Shown here: piece after piece, positions 54,697 through 63,515 of the stretch
Position numbering within the stretch: the first letter of the stretch is position 1
How the letters are laid out: each line of letters begins with the position of its first letter
DNA from: Sphingomonas sp. URHD0057
GTDB taxonomy: Bacteria; Pseudomonadota; Alphaproteobacteria; Sphingomonadales; Sphingomonadaceae
Assembly (NCBI RefSeq): GCF_000620665.1
Contig: NZ_KK211162.1
Span: 1,013,764-1,077,763 of the forward strand
Direction of reading: 5' to 3'
DNA: 64,000 nucleotides
Notes under the pieces: model-generated
What the model was told of the DNA's origin: nothing
What the model saw: only the letters and a program-made list of their open reading frames with translations
The model's database searches: none
Translations under genes and position numbers: made by a program

Positions 54697-55647
54697 ATGG
54701 GGGGTCATCAGACGATCGATGTGCGCCTGGCGCCCGCCCACGCCGGCTGGCGCCTCGACCGTGCGCTTGCCGCAGCCGTTCCGACCATGTCGCGCGAGCG
54801 CCTGAAAACGCTGATCCGCAGCGGCGCGGTCGAAGCTTACGGCACGTCCGTCCGCGACCCCGCGACCAAGGTCAAAGGCGACGAGCATTTGAGCGTCGCG
54901 GTGCCGGAGCCGGCACCGGCACATAATGTGCCGCAGGACATTCCGCTGACCATCGCTTTCGAGGACGAGCATTTGCTGGTCGTCGACAAGCCCGCCGGCC
55001 TCGTCGTTCACCCCGCGGCCGGCAATCTCGATGGCACGCTGGTCAATGCCCTGCTGCACCATTGCGGCGGCAGCCTGTCGGGCATCGGCGGGGTTGCTCG
55101 CCCGGGGATCGTGCACCGCATCGACAAGGACACGTCGGGCCTGCTCGTCGTCGCCAAGACCGACGTCGCGCATGAAGGGCTGGCGAGGCAATTCGCCGCT
55201 CACTCGATCGAGCGGCGCTATCTCGCCATCGTCTCGGGCGTGCCCAGGGCCAGCCAGGGTACCGTCGACGCTCCGCTGGCGCGGTCGGCCAGCAACCGCA
55301 AGAAGATCGCCATCGTCGAAGGCAAGCGGGGCAAGCGCTCGGTCACCCATTGGAAGCGGCTCGACGTGCTGCGCGACGCGGCGCTGGTCGAATGCCGGCT
55401 GGAAACCGGCCGGACCCACCAGGTGCGCGTGCACATGGCGTCGCTCGGCCATCCGCTGCTCGGTGATCCGGTTTACGGTCGTGCCGGAAAGACGCACGGC
55501 AAGCTGTTGAACGATTTGAGATTTCATCGCCAGGCGCTGCATGCGGCCGAGCTTGGCTTCGTTCATCCGGTGACGAAAATCAGGCTGTCGTTCGCCAGTC
55601 CCATGCCGGCTGACATGCAGGAACTGTTCAAGGCACTTGGTGTATAA
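54697..55647 (+). CDS. rluD: RluA/RluD-family pseudouridine synthase
   Basis: Protein of 316 aa from the ATG at 54697, which follows AGGAGA; ATGs at 54658 or 54673 are alternatives without a good Shine-Dalgarno. The S4 domain (WRLDRALAAAVPTMSRERLK, IRSGAV) is followed by the catalytic domain with GIVHRIDKDTSGLLVVAK (catalytic Asp near residue 142), ERRYLAIVSG and GRTHQVRVHMASLGHPLLGD. The S4 plus catalytic arrangement fits RluD (23S rRNA pseudouridines) rather than RluA. Confidence 0.92.
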   Translation: MGGHQTIDVRLAPAHAGWRLDRALAAAVPTMSRERLKTLIRSGAVEAYGTSVRDPATKVKGDEHLSVAVPEPAPAHNVPQDIPLTIAFEDEHLLVVDKPAGLVVHPAAGNLDGTLVNALLHHCGGSLSGIGGVARPGIVHRIDKDTSGLLVVAKTDVAHEGLARQFAAHSIERRYLAIVSGVPRASQGTVDAPLARSASNRKKIAIVEGKRGKRSVTHWKRLDVLRDAALVECRLETGRTHQVRVHMASLGHPLLGDPVYGRAGKTHGKLLNDLRFHRQALHAAELGFVHPVTKIRLSFASPMPADMQELFKALGV

Positions 55648-55703
55648 GGTTTAACTCGCTAGGGCGCGCAATCCGCCCTGCCAAAGGGAGAAAGACGACT
55701 AGA

Positions 55704-56612
55704 ATGGCTACTCAAAAACGGATCGTCTCGCTCCCCGCGTCCGGTGGGGAGGCCGGACTCAACCGCTATCTCTCCGAGATCAAGAAATTCCCGATCCTCA
55801 CTCCCGAGGAAGAATATATGCTCGCCAAGCGCTGGCGCGAGCATGGCGACACCGAGGCCGCGGCGAAGCTCGTCAATTCGCACCTTCGGCTCGTGGCCAA
55901 GATCGCCATGGGCTATCGCGGCTACGGCTTGCCCGTCAGCGAGCTGATCAGCGAAGGCAATATCGGCCTGATGCAGGGCGTGAAGAAGTTCGAGCCCGAG
56001 CGCGGCTTCCGCCTCGCCACCTATGCGATGTGGTGGATCCGCGCCTCGATCCAGGAATTCATCCTGCGCTCGTGGAGCCTCGTGAAAATGGGCACCACCG
56101 CGGCGCAGAAGAAGCTGTTCTTCAACCTCCGCCGGATGAAGAATCAGATCGACGCATTCGAAGAAGGCGACCTCAAGCCCGCCGACGTGACCAAGATCGC
56201 GACCGACCTCGGTGTCAGCGAGGAAGAGGTCGTGTCGATGAACCGCCGCATGGGCATGGGCGGCGACACCTCGCTCAATGTCTCGCTCAAGGGCGATGAA
56301 GGCGGCGAGGCCCAATGGCAGGACTTCCTCGTCGACACCGGCCCGCTGCAGGACGAGCGCATCGCGGAGGATGAAGAAGCCCGCGTTCGCCACGATCTAC
56401 TGATGAGCGCGATGGACGGCTTGAACGACCGCGAGCGCCACATCCTGATGGAGCGGCGGCTGGCCGACGAGCCCAAGACGCTCGAGGAACTGAGCCAGGT
56501 CTATGGCGTCAGCCGCGAGCGCATCCGCCAGATCGAGGTCCGCGCGTTCGAGAAACTGCAGGCCGGGCTGCTGCGGCTGGCCGGCGAGCGGCGATTGCTG
56601 CCGGCCGCGTAG
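55704..56612 (+). CDS. rpoH: RNA polymerase sigma-32 factor RpoH
   Basis: Protein of 302 aa. Region 2 contains LVNSHLRLVAKIAMGYRGYG and FRLATYAMWWIRASIQEFIL; the RpoH box QKKLFFNLR (residues 135-143) is diagnostic; region 4 ends TLEELSQVYGVSRERIRQIE. It directs heat-shock transcription. Alphaproteobacteria often have several rpoH copies; only this one is in the window. A 56-bp gap separates it from the pseudouridine synthase gene upstream. Confidence 0.97.
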   Translation: MATQKRIVSLPASGGEAGLNRYLSEIKKFPILTPEEEYMLAKRWREHGDTEAAAKLVNSHLRLVAKIAMGYRGYGLPVSELISEGNIGLMQGVKKFEPERGFRLATYAMWWIRASIQEFILRSWSLVKMGTTAAQKKLFFNLRRMKNQIDAFEEGDLKPADVTKIATDLGVSEEEVVSMNRRMGMGGDTSLNVSLKGDEGGEAQWQDFLVDTGPLQDERIAEDEEARVRHDLLMSAMDGLNDRERHILMERRLADEPKTLEELSQVYGVSRERIRQIEVRAFEKLQAGLLRLAGERRLLPAA

Positions 56613-56622
56613 ACCAAAGCCG

Positions 56623-56697
56623 TCATTGCGAGCGTAGCGAAGCAATCCAGGCGCCGTGTCTGGATTGCTTCGTCGCATTCGCTCCTCGCAATGACGA
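56623..56697. repeat. GTCATTGCGAG-type palindromic repeat, copy 2
   Basis: GTCATTGCGAGCGTAGCGAA, GCAATCCAGG, then CTGGATTGCTTCGTCGCATT and CGCTCCTCGCAATGACG form an almost complete palindrome. It lies 11 bp after the rpoH stop and could also work as a terminator. Confidence 0.85.
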
Positions 56698-56821
56698 GAG
56701 CGTAATCAACCCCTCTTGCCTTCTGCCGAAAACCGTCGGACGGTGAGATATTCAACATAGGCGCCCGAGCGCCTTCTTGAGAGCGACTCGCGCGCCCGCA
56801 ACGGCACGAAGGGAGAGTCGC

Positions 56822-58849
56822 ATGACCGGAGAATCACCCAAAGGCACCCGAGTCATCGCGCTGGTGGGACCCGCCGGCGCGGGAAAGACCAGCCTTGCCG
56901 AGGCAATGCTGTTCGCAGCCGGAACCACCGACCGATTGGGGTCGACGGCCAACGGCTCCAGCATCGGCGATTCGAGTCCTGAAAGTCGCCAGCGCGGCGG
57001 CTCGACCGAGCTCAACCTCTACAATTTCGACTATCTCGGCGACTCCTTCGCCATCCTCGATTGCCCCGGGTCGGTCGGGTTTTCGGCGGACGGGAACCGC
57101 GCGCTGGCGATCGCCGATGTCGCGATCGTTGTCGTCGACCCCGACCCCGCGCGCGCGGCGCTGGCCGCGCCTGCCCTCCGCGCCCTCGACGAGCTCGGCA
57201 TTCCCCACCTCATTTTCGTCAACCGCATCGATCAGGCTCATGGCCGAGTGCGCGACCTTCTGTCCGCTCTCCAGCCGATGAGCGTCTCGCCCTTGATCGC
57301 GCGCCAGATCCCCATTTGGGATGGCGAGAAAGTCGGCGGCTTCGTCGACTTGGCGCTCGAGCGCGCCTTCAAATATCGCCCTGGCTCGGAGTCCGAGCGG
57401 ATCGAAATTCCGTCCGATCTTCACGACCGCGAGATCGAAGCTCGCACCCACATGCTCGAGCAGCTTGCCGATCATGATGACGAGCTGCTCGAACAGCTGC
57501 TGATGGATCAAGCGCCGACGCCCGAAAAGGTGTTCCAGGATCTCGCTAGGGAGACCGGCGAGAGCCTCGGCGTCTCGGTGCTGTTCGGCTCGGCCAACAG
57601 CTCGTGGGGCGTGCGCCGCTTGCTGAAGGCGCTGCGCCACGAAGCGCCCGGTCCCGAAGGCGCCGCGGCCCGGCTCGAAGTCTCCAATCCGGCGATATAC
57701 GCCTTCAAGGTCATCCACGGCTCGATCGGCCGACTGGCGCTCTCGCGCGTGCTCGGCGGATCCATCGCCGAAGGCTCCGACCTCAAGACCGCCGATGGTG
57801 AGCATGCGCGCCTCGGTGCGATCTTCAAGGTCCAGGGTGAAAAGACGCAAAAGGTCGGCGAAGCGCGCGACGGTGACGTCGTCGCGGTCGCGAAGATCGA
57901 CACGGTGAAGACCGGCCAGTGGCTCGGCGCCGGCAAGCTGCCGCCGGCAATCGAAATCGACTATCCCGCGCGCAACTGCGCGATTGCCATCGAGCCCGCG
58001 GACCGCAAGGACGACGTCAAGCTGTCAGGCGCGCTTCAGCGGCTGCAGGAAGAGGATTCCGCGCTGCTCGTCGAACATGATGACGCCAACCACGAAATCC
58101 GCTTGCGCGGGGTCAACGACGAGCATCTGAACACTGTGCTCGCACGGTTGAAACGCCGCTTCGGTGTCGAGGTGAAGGGCCATCAGCCCGCGGTCGGCTA
58201 TCGCGAATCGATCCGCAAGCCGGTCCGCCAGCATGGCCGCCACAAGAAGCAGTCGGGCGGTCACGGCCAGTTCGGCGACGTCATCATCGAAATTCGCCCG
58301 CTGTCGCGCGGTGAGGGCTTTCAGTTCGAAGAGAAGATCCACGGCGGCTCGGTGCCCAAGCAATGGATTCCCGCGGTCCAGGAAGGGGTCAGGGAGGCGA
58401 TGCACAAGGGCCCGCTCGGCTTCCACGTCGTCGATGTCGCCGTCGCCCTGGTCGACGGCAGCTATCACAGCGTCGACAGCTCGGAGCTCGCCTTCCGCCT
58501 CGCCGGCCGGCTTGCCATGCAGGAGGCGCTCGCCGCCGCCGGCCCGCATTTGCTCGAGCCCATGCACAAGCTTGGCGTGGTTTGCCCATCGAGCTCGACG
58601 AGCCGCATCACGTCGGCCATCGCCGGCCGCCGCGGGCAAATGCTCGGCATGGGCCCGCGCGACGGCTGGACCGGCTGGGATCGGATCGACGCGCTCATTC
58701 CCGAATCCGACCTTGCCGGCCTGGAGGCGGAGCTGCGTTCGCAGAGCCAAGGGCTGGCGACCTATGAAGCCGAGTTCGACCATCTCGCCGAGCTCAACGG
58801 GCCGCTTGCCGACAAGGTGATCCAGCAAAGGGTGCCGGAACCCGCGTAG
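56822..58849 (+). CDS. Elongation factor G-like GTPase (EF-G2/FusA-like), atypical G domain
   Basis: Protein of 675 aa; GGGAG before the ATG. The G domain has G1 GPAGAGKT (16-23), but G3 reads DCPGS (80-84) where EF-G has DTPGH, so the catalytic His is replaced by Ser84; G4 is NRID (134-137) instead of NKxD. The rest matches EF-G domains II-V (KVIHGSIGRLALSRVLGGSI, DEHLNTVLARLKRRFGVEV, GGHGQFGDVIIEIRPL, and late EPMHKLGVVCPSS). It is likely a ribosome-associated paralogue of unknown role, like the actinobacterial EF-G2 group that also changes this His. Confidence 0.9.
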   Translation: MTGESPKGTRVIALVGPAGAGKTSLAEAMLFAAGTTDRLGSTANGSSIGDSSPESRQRGGSTELNLYNFDYLGDSFAILDCPGSVGFSADGNRALAIADVAIVVVDPDPARAALAAPALRALDELGIPHLIFVNRIDQAHGRVRDLLSALQPMSVSPLIARQIPIWDGEKVGGFVDLALERAFKYRPGSESERIEIPSDLHDREIEARTHMLEQLADHDDELLEQLLMDQAPTPEKVFQDLARETGESLGVSVLFGSANSSWGVRRLLKALRHEAPGPEGAAARLEVSNPAIYAFKVIHGSIGRLALSRVLGGSIAEGSDLKTADGEHARLGAIFKVQGEKTQKVGEARDGDVVAVAKIDTVKTGQWLGAGKLPPAIEIDYPARNCAIAIEPADRKDDVKLSGALQRLQEEDSALLVEHDDANHEIRLRGVNDEHLNTVLARLKRRFGVEVKGHQPAVGYRESIRKPVRQHGRHKKQSGGHGQFGDVIIEIRPLSRGEGFQFEEKIHGGSVPKQWIPAVQEGVREAMHKGPLGFHVVDVAVALVDGSYHSVDSSELAFRLAGRLAMQEALAAAGPHLLEPMHKLGVVCPSSSTSRITSAIAGRRGQMLGMGPRDGWTGWDRIDALIPESDLAGLEAELRSQSQGLATYEAEFDHLAELNGPLADKVIQQRVPEPA

Positions 58850-58898
58850 AGTTTAATTGGCGCGACAGGCGGTCCGCCTTCGCTTAATCCGCGCGCCA

Positions 58899-60200
58899 AT
58901 GAAGCACTGGTTCAAAGACCAGCAACTACGGTCGTTGCTCAGGAACACGAGCTATCTCGGAATGTCGCGCGCCGTCGCCGCGATCTGCGGCATTGCGACG
59001 ATCGCCTTTGCTGGTCGTGGGCTCGGCTTGCTGCTGCTGGGGACGCTGATCCTCATCACCAGCTACACCAAGGCGGTCAGCGGGCTGGCCAAGTTCCAGT
59101 CCTGGCAGGTGATTGTCCGTTACGGCGGTCACGGCGTCGCCCACGGGGATCCCGAGCATTTCAGGATCGCAACGGGGTTCGCCTTCTCGCTTGACCTGGT
59201 GAGCGGCATTGCCGGCATGCTGGTGGCGGTCGCGCTGCTTCCCTTCATTAGCCAATGGGTGGGCATTCAGCCGCAATATCTGTGGCTCGGGATGTTCTAC
59301 TGCACCTTGCTGCCGACCACGGGCGCGGCAACGCCGACCGGCGTCCTGCGCGTACTCGATCGGTTTGACCTGATCGGCTGGTCGGACACGCTGACGCCGA
59401 TCAGCCGCGCGATCCTCGCCGGACTCGCGTTCCTGGCGAACGCACCATTCGCCGCCTACGTCGTCATTTGGTACGTGACCGACCTCGCCGGCGATCTGTT
59501 GACCTGGTTCCTCGCCTTCCGCGAACTGCGTCGAACCGGACATCTCGAAAGCATTCGGCCGACGCTGCGGCCCACCGAACTCGCGGGCGCCTGGCGATTC
59601 GCAATCGACGTGAACCTCGCGGCGAGCGTCCAGGCGATCTGGGGCCCGACGGGTCGCCTGGTGGTCGGCGGACTGCTCGGACCTGCGGGCGCGGCGCTGT
59701 TCCGGGTCGCATCCACCCTGGCAGACAGCGCGCAAAAGCCGGCCGACCTCCTCGGGCGGGCTTTCTATCCCGAAATCATTCGGATGGATTTTACGACCAA
59801 CAAGCCCTGGAAGCTGATGTTGCGCGTGATGGTCCTTGCCAGCGGAATCGCGGTGTTTGCGATCGGCCTGCTATTGGTCGGCGGAAAGCCATTGATGTCG
59901 GTCGTGTTCGGCAAGGCATTTCTCGCGGCTTATGAGCCGCTCGTCATTTTGATGCTGATCCCCGTTCTCGGCATCTTCGGTTTCCCCTTGCAGCCGATGC
60001 TGTACGCGCTCGGCCGATCCGACGCACCGCTAAAGGCGAAGCTGATCGCCACCGCCGTCTTCTTCGGCACCATCGCGCCCCTGTGCTGGGCATTTGGAGT
60101 GATCGGCGCCGCCGTTGCGCTGGTGCTCGGGAACGCCGCTAACATCACGGCGATGATGCTCCAGCTAAAAGGCGAGCGCGGCCGAGTATCGAAACGCTGA
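58899..60200 (+). CDS. Polysaccharide flippase-like membrane protein (MOP/Wzx superfamily)
   Basis: Protein of 433 aa with about 12 membrane spans: AVAAICGIATIAFAGRGLGLL, LGTLILITSYTKAVSGLAKF, FSLDLVSGIAGMLVAVALLP and others. GLAKFQSWQVIVRYGG and LVVGGLLGPAGAALFRVAS are typical of oligosaccharide flippases. The start ATG at 58899 is preferred to an earlier start at 58857. It is convergent with a glycerophosphotransferase-like gene, so the two may act in the same surface-polymer pathway. Confidence 0.88.
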   Translation: MKHWFKDQQLRSLLRNTSYLGMSRAVAAICGIATIAFAGRGLGLLLLGTLILITSYTKAVSGLAKFQSWQVIVRYGGHGVAHGDPEHFRIATGFAFSLDLVSGIAGMLVAVALLPFISQWVGIQPQYLWLGMFYCTLLPTTGAATPTGVLRVLDRFDLIGWSDTLTPISRAILAGLAFLANAPFAAYVVIWYVTDLAGDLLTWFLAFRELRRTGHLESIRPTLRPTELAGAWRFAIDVNLAASVQAIWGPTGRLVVGGLLGPAGAALFRVASTLADSAQKPADLLGRAFYPEIIRMDFTTNKPWKLMLRVMVLASGIAVFAIGLLLVGGKPLMSVVFGKAFLAAYEPLVILMLIPVLGIFGFPLQPMLYALGRSDAPLKAKLIATAVFFGTIAPLCWAFGVIGAAVALVLGNAANITAMMLQLKGERGRVSKR

Positions 60201-60221
60201 CGAATTCGCTTTCTCGGTCGC

Positions 60222-61307
60222 CTAGGACGCGGTCGGTTGTCCCAACTCCCGCCGCGCAAACCCCAAAATCGCGTTCGCTTGTCGTTCGGACGCGGGCTCC
60301 TCTGACAAATCGATGGAACGGAGGGTGGCGTCCCGTTGAGCGGGCTCGAATTGAGATTGCATGGCAGCCGCCTGGGTCAGCGCCTGCCGGAGGTCTTCCG
60401 GCCGCTCGATCACCTGGCCCAGCTTCCAGTGCGCATAATTCTCATTCCCCGCCCACGCGATCCGGTCGAAATTCAGGAATATGCACGGTCGCGGGCGGCG
60501 CAGGAACTCATACACCTGGCTGGAGATGTCCCCGATGTAGACCGCCGCTTCCTCGGTGTAGGTCATGTCGATCGACTGGATGCTGCCCATGTCGATGCAC
60601 ACATTGGAAGCCGCCGATCGTATCTTCGGTCCATCCTTGAGCTTGACGTGAGGCGCGACGACGAAGCGCCAGTCGGCGATCTGCTCCATCGCCCGAACGA
60701 CCGCCTCACCGTATCGAAACCAGGAGGACAGATGTTCGTCGAAATGCGGGTTGTAGAAAGCTATCGGGACGGCAGGCTCGTTGCCGGTGCGGGGGGGAAT
60801 TAGCTCATACTTCGCGTAACCGACCACCTCGCAATTGCGGTCGTTGACGAGTCCGCGCTCAATCAGCCGCGCCTTGTCCTTGACGCCGTTCACCAACGTC
60901 AGATCGAAATGCTTGTGCTTGGGATTGTAGCTTCCTTCGCGATCGCCGGCGCCGTGCTTCAGATGGATGATCCGCGAACGAAAGCCGGGAAGCCGGTAAA
61001 GCAGGCTGCTCGTCGTCTCGGTTGTGACGATGATGGGGTAGCGCCTGATCTCCAGAAAATGGGTCAGCAGCACCAGCCGCCTTTTCGGGGGCGAAAACAG
61101 TCCGTCTCGCGCAAAGTGTGGAGTCCACAGCTTGCGGATCCGAAGCAGGCGATCGGGGTCGTACGACCTGACCAGGTCCAATCCCGCGTCACTGGCGCCG
61201 AAAATTGTCACTTCCACCCCGGGTTCGCGCGCCAGGCGCAACGCGGCCGGCAACCAATGTAGAAATTGGTGGGCTTGCGAAATTGCGAGGAAAGCGATGC
61301 GCAACAT
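60222..61307 (-). CDS. CDP-glycerol glycerophosphotransferase-like protein
   Basis: Protein of 361 aa. The N-terminal Rossmann-like part opens LRIAFLAISQAHQFLHWLPA; IIHLKHGAGDREGSYNPKHK, LVNGVKDKARLIERGLV, the IAFYNPHFDEHLSSWF segment and DISSQVYEFLRRPRPCIFLN are as in TagB/TagF-like transferases and UDP-sugar epimerase-fold GT-B enzymes. A role in surface polymer assembly is likely. It is convergent with the flippase gene and lies next to a HAD phosphatase. No signal peptide; soluble or peripheral. Confidence 0.75.
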   Translation of the reverse strand: MLRIAFLAISQAHQFLHWLPAALRLAREPGVEVTIFGASDAGLDLVRSYDPDRLLRIRKLWTPHFARDGLFSPPKRRLVLLTHFLEIRRYPIIVTTETTSSLLYRLPGFRSRIIHLKHGAGDREGSYNPKHKHFDLTLVNGVKDKARLIERGLVNDRNCEVVGYAKYELIPPRTGNEPAVPIAFYNPHFDEHLSSWFRYGEAVVRAMEQIADWRFVVAPHVKLKDGPKIRSAASNVCIDMGSIQSIDMTYTEEAAVYIGDISSQVYEFLRRPRPCIFLNFDRIAWAGNENYAHWKLGQVIERPEDLRQALTQAAAMQSQFEPAQRDATLRSIDLSEEPASERQANAILGFARRELGQPTAS

Positions 61308-61317
61308 TGGTCGTGTC

Positions 61318-62136
61318 TTAACGCTGCAGCCCGTCCACGACAGCCACGGGTCTCCAGTCGCCAAGCCCATGTCGGGCCGCAAAATCGACCGGGAACGGCG
61401 CCCCGGCATTGACCCCTCCGGTGACAAACACCGCGTCGATTCCTATCCTCGCTGCGCCCAGCATATCCGTCTCCAGCCCGTCGCCGATCGCCAGGACTGC
61501 CTCGATCGACGGGCGCCCGGCGACTTCCAGCGCATGGGCATAAATCGGCTCGAAGGGTTTGCCATACCAACTTACTTGCCCGCCCAGCGCCTCATAAGCG
61601 TCGGCGATCGCGCCGGCGCACAGTTCCGGGACGCCGCCGCGGACCACCAGCCGATCCGGGTTCAGGCAATGCATCCGCACGTTCCGCTCAACCCACCGTT
61701 CGAGGTCCTCGCCATAGTCCGCGACCCGCGGTCGAGCCTCCTCCAGCCCGGTGCAGGCGAGATCGGTGAAACCGTCGCCCGCCGCGATCCTGAGGCCGCG
61801 CCCTTCGATAACGACGCGGTCCTCCGGAGTGCCGATGAAGCCGATGGCCGCGCCCAGCGCTTTTAGAGCGGTGATTCCGGCTTCCCCGCTCGTCACAATC
61901 GCGTCCCAGCAATCGCGCGGAAGCCCCAGCCGCGCCAGCTGCTCTTCGACGACATCCGCAGTCTTCGGAGCATTGGTGATCAACAGAACGTAGCGGCCGT
62001 CACGACGCCATTGTTGGAGCCGCCTCGCGGCGCCCGGATAAAGCTTCACGCCATCGTGAAGTACGCCCCAGACGTCGCAAAGAATGACGCGGTACTTGGG
62101 ATCGAGCCGATCCCAGAAATTTCTCGCGTCCGCCAT
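61318..62136 (-). CDS. HAD-IIA family hydrolase (TIGR01459 type)
   Basis: Protein of 272 aa. VILCDVWGVLHDGV holds the nucleophile Asp21 and the second loop Asp; YVLLITNAPKTADVV is the second motif, GKPFEPIYAHALE and AIGDGLETDMLGAARIGIDAV the fourth. Probable sugar-phosphate or glycerol-phosphate phosphatase. It ends 10 bp from the start of the glycerophosphotransferase-like gene on the same strand, which suggests cotranscription and perhaps joint glycerol-phosphate metabolism. Confidence 0.9.
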   Translation of the reverse strand: MADARNFWDRLDPKYRVILCDVWGVLHDGVKLYPGAARRLQQWRRDGRYVLLITNAPKTADVVEEQLARLGLPRDCWDAIVTSGEAGITALKALGAAIGFIGTPEDRVVIEGRGLRIAAGDGFTDLACTGLEEARPRVADYGEDLERWVERNVRMHCLNPDRLVVRGGVPELCAGAIADAYEALGGQVSWYGKPFEPIYAHALEVAGRPSIEAVLAIGDGLETDMLGAARIGIDAVFVTGGVNAGAPFPVDFAARHGLGDWRPVAVVDGLQR

Positions 62137-62222
62137 CCGCCGCGCCCTAGCTGAGTCCGTGCAGCCGTGTGAAGCTTGACGCCTTGGCGGCCAGCGGCTT
62201 GGGTTCGGATGAAGGAGCCGAC

Positions 62223-63515
62223 ATGGGCAAGCGACTGACCCGTTACATCCTCTTGGCGCTGGTCCTCGGTGTCATCGCCGGCTGGGCGGTCAATGCCGCG
62301 ATCGACGACGGCACGCCGGCAAGCGCCGAGCGGCTGAAGTCGATCGCCGATTATCTGAGCATCGTCACTGCTCTGTTCTTGCGCCTGATCAAGATGATCA
62401 TCGCGCCCCTGGTGTTCTCGACGCTGGTCGCCGGGATTGCCCACATGGGCGACATCGCCGCACTCGGCCGCGTCGGGCTGCGCTCGCTCGGCTGGTTCAT
62501 TGCTGCCACCTTCGTCTCGCTGACCCTCGGCCTGATCCTGGTCACCGTCCTTCACCCAGGGGTCGGGCTTAACCTGACGATTCCGCCCGCAACCGCCGCC
62601 AGCGGCGTCGAAACGGCGGCGTTCAATCTCAAGGACTTCGTGTCGCACCTCGTCCCGGCTTCGATCATCGAGGCGATGAGCACCAACGAGATCCTGCCGA
62701 TCGTCATCTTCTCGATCTTCTTCGGGGTCGCGCTGACTTCGATCGGCGAGAAGGGCAAGCCGATCGTCCGTGGCGTGGAATCGCTGGTGCGGGTGATGCT
62801 GCAAGTGACGAACTACGTGATGCGCTTCGCACCCTTCGCGGTGTTCACGGCGGTCGCCAGCGCGCTCGCCGAGCGCGGCCCCCAGATCATCATGACGCTC
62901 GGAAAATTCGTCGGCAGCTTCTACCTCGGCCTCGCGATCCTGTGGGCGATCCTGATCGGCGCCTGCTTCGTGATCGTCGGCCCGCGCACGCGCCATCTCG
63001 TGCGCTACATTCGAGATCCGGTGGTGCTCGCCTTCTCCACCGCGTCGAGCGAAGCGGCCTACCCGCGCACGCTCGAGGAGCTCGAACGGTTCGGCGTACC
63101 GCCGCGCATCGCCAGCTTCGTCCTGCCACTGGGCTATTCGTTCAACCTCGACGGCTCGATGATGTACATGACGTTCGCGTCGATCTTCATCGCGCAGGCT
63201 TACGGCATCCACCTCAGCCTGGGGCAGGAAATCACCATGCTGCTGGTGCTGATGATCACCTCCAAGGGCATGGCCGGCGTGCCGCGCGCCAGCCTGGTGG
63301 TGATCGCGGCGACCCTGTCGATGTTCAAGATCCCGGAAGCCGGGCTGCTGCTGATCCTTGCCGTCGACCATTTCCTCGACATGGGCCGCTCGGCGACGAA
63401 CGTCGTCGGCAATGCGGTTGCCTCCAGTGTCGTGGCGCGCTGGGAAGGCGAGCTCGCTCCTCCCATGTCACCCGATATCGAATCCGTGTCCGCCGCCGCC
63501 CGCAAGCGCGCTTAG
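62223..63515 (+). CDS. Dicarboxylate/amino acid:cation symporter (DctA/GltP family)
   Basis: Protein of 430 aa. AAGGAG precedes the ATG at 62223; a GTG at 62169 would add a non-hydrophobic leader and is rejected. It has eight or more spans and the DAACS signatures LFLRLIKMIIAPLVFSTLV, AFSTASSEAAYPRTLEELE (HP1 serine-rich loop), LGYSFNLDGSMMYM and the substrate region NVVGNAVASSVVARWEG. Likely imports glutamate, aspartate or C4-dicarboxylates with cations. Divergent from the HAD gene by 86 bp. Confidence 0.94.
   Translation: MGKRLTRYILLALVLGVIAGWAVNAAIDDGTPASAERLKSIADYLSIVTALFLRLIKMIIAPLVFSTLVAGIAHMGDIAALGRVGLRSLGWFIAATFVSLTLGLILVTVLHPGVGLNLTIPPATAASGVETAAFNLKDFVSHLVPASIIEAMSTNEILPIVIFSIFFGVALTSIGEKGKPIVRGVESLVRVMLQVTNYVMRFAPFAVFTAVASALAERGPQIIMTLGKFVGSFYLGLAILWAILIGACFVIVGPRTRHLVRYIRDPVVLAFSTASSEAAYPRTLEELERFGVPPRIASFVLPLGYSFNLDGSMMYMTFASIFIAQAYGIHLSLGQEITMLLVLMITSKGMAGVPRASLVVIAATLSMFKIPEAGLLLILAVDHFLDMGRSATNVVGNAVASSVVARWEGELAPPMSPDIESVSAAARKRA

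Noticed and set aside
62046-63371. Long antisense frame over the symporter
   Set aside because: High Asp/His/Arg/Gln content, typical of the complement of a GC-rich hydrophobic gene.
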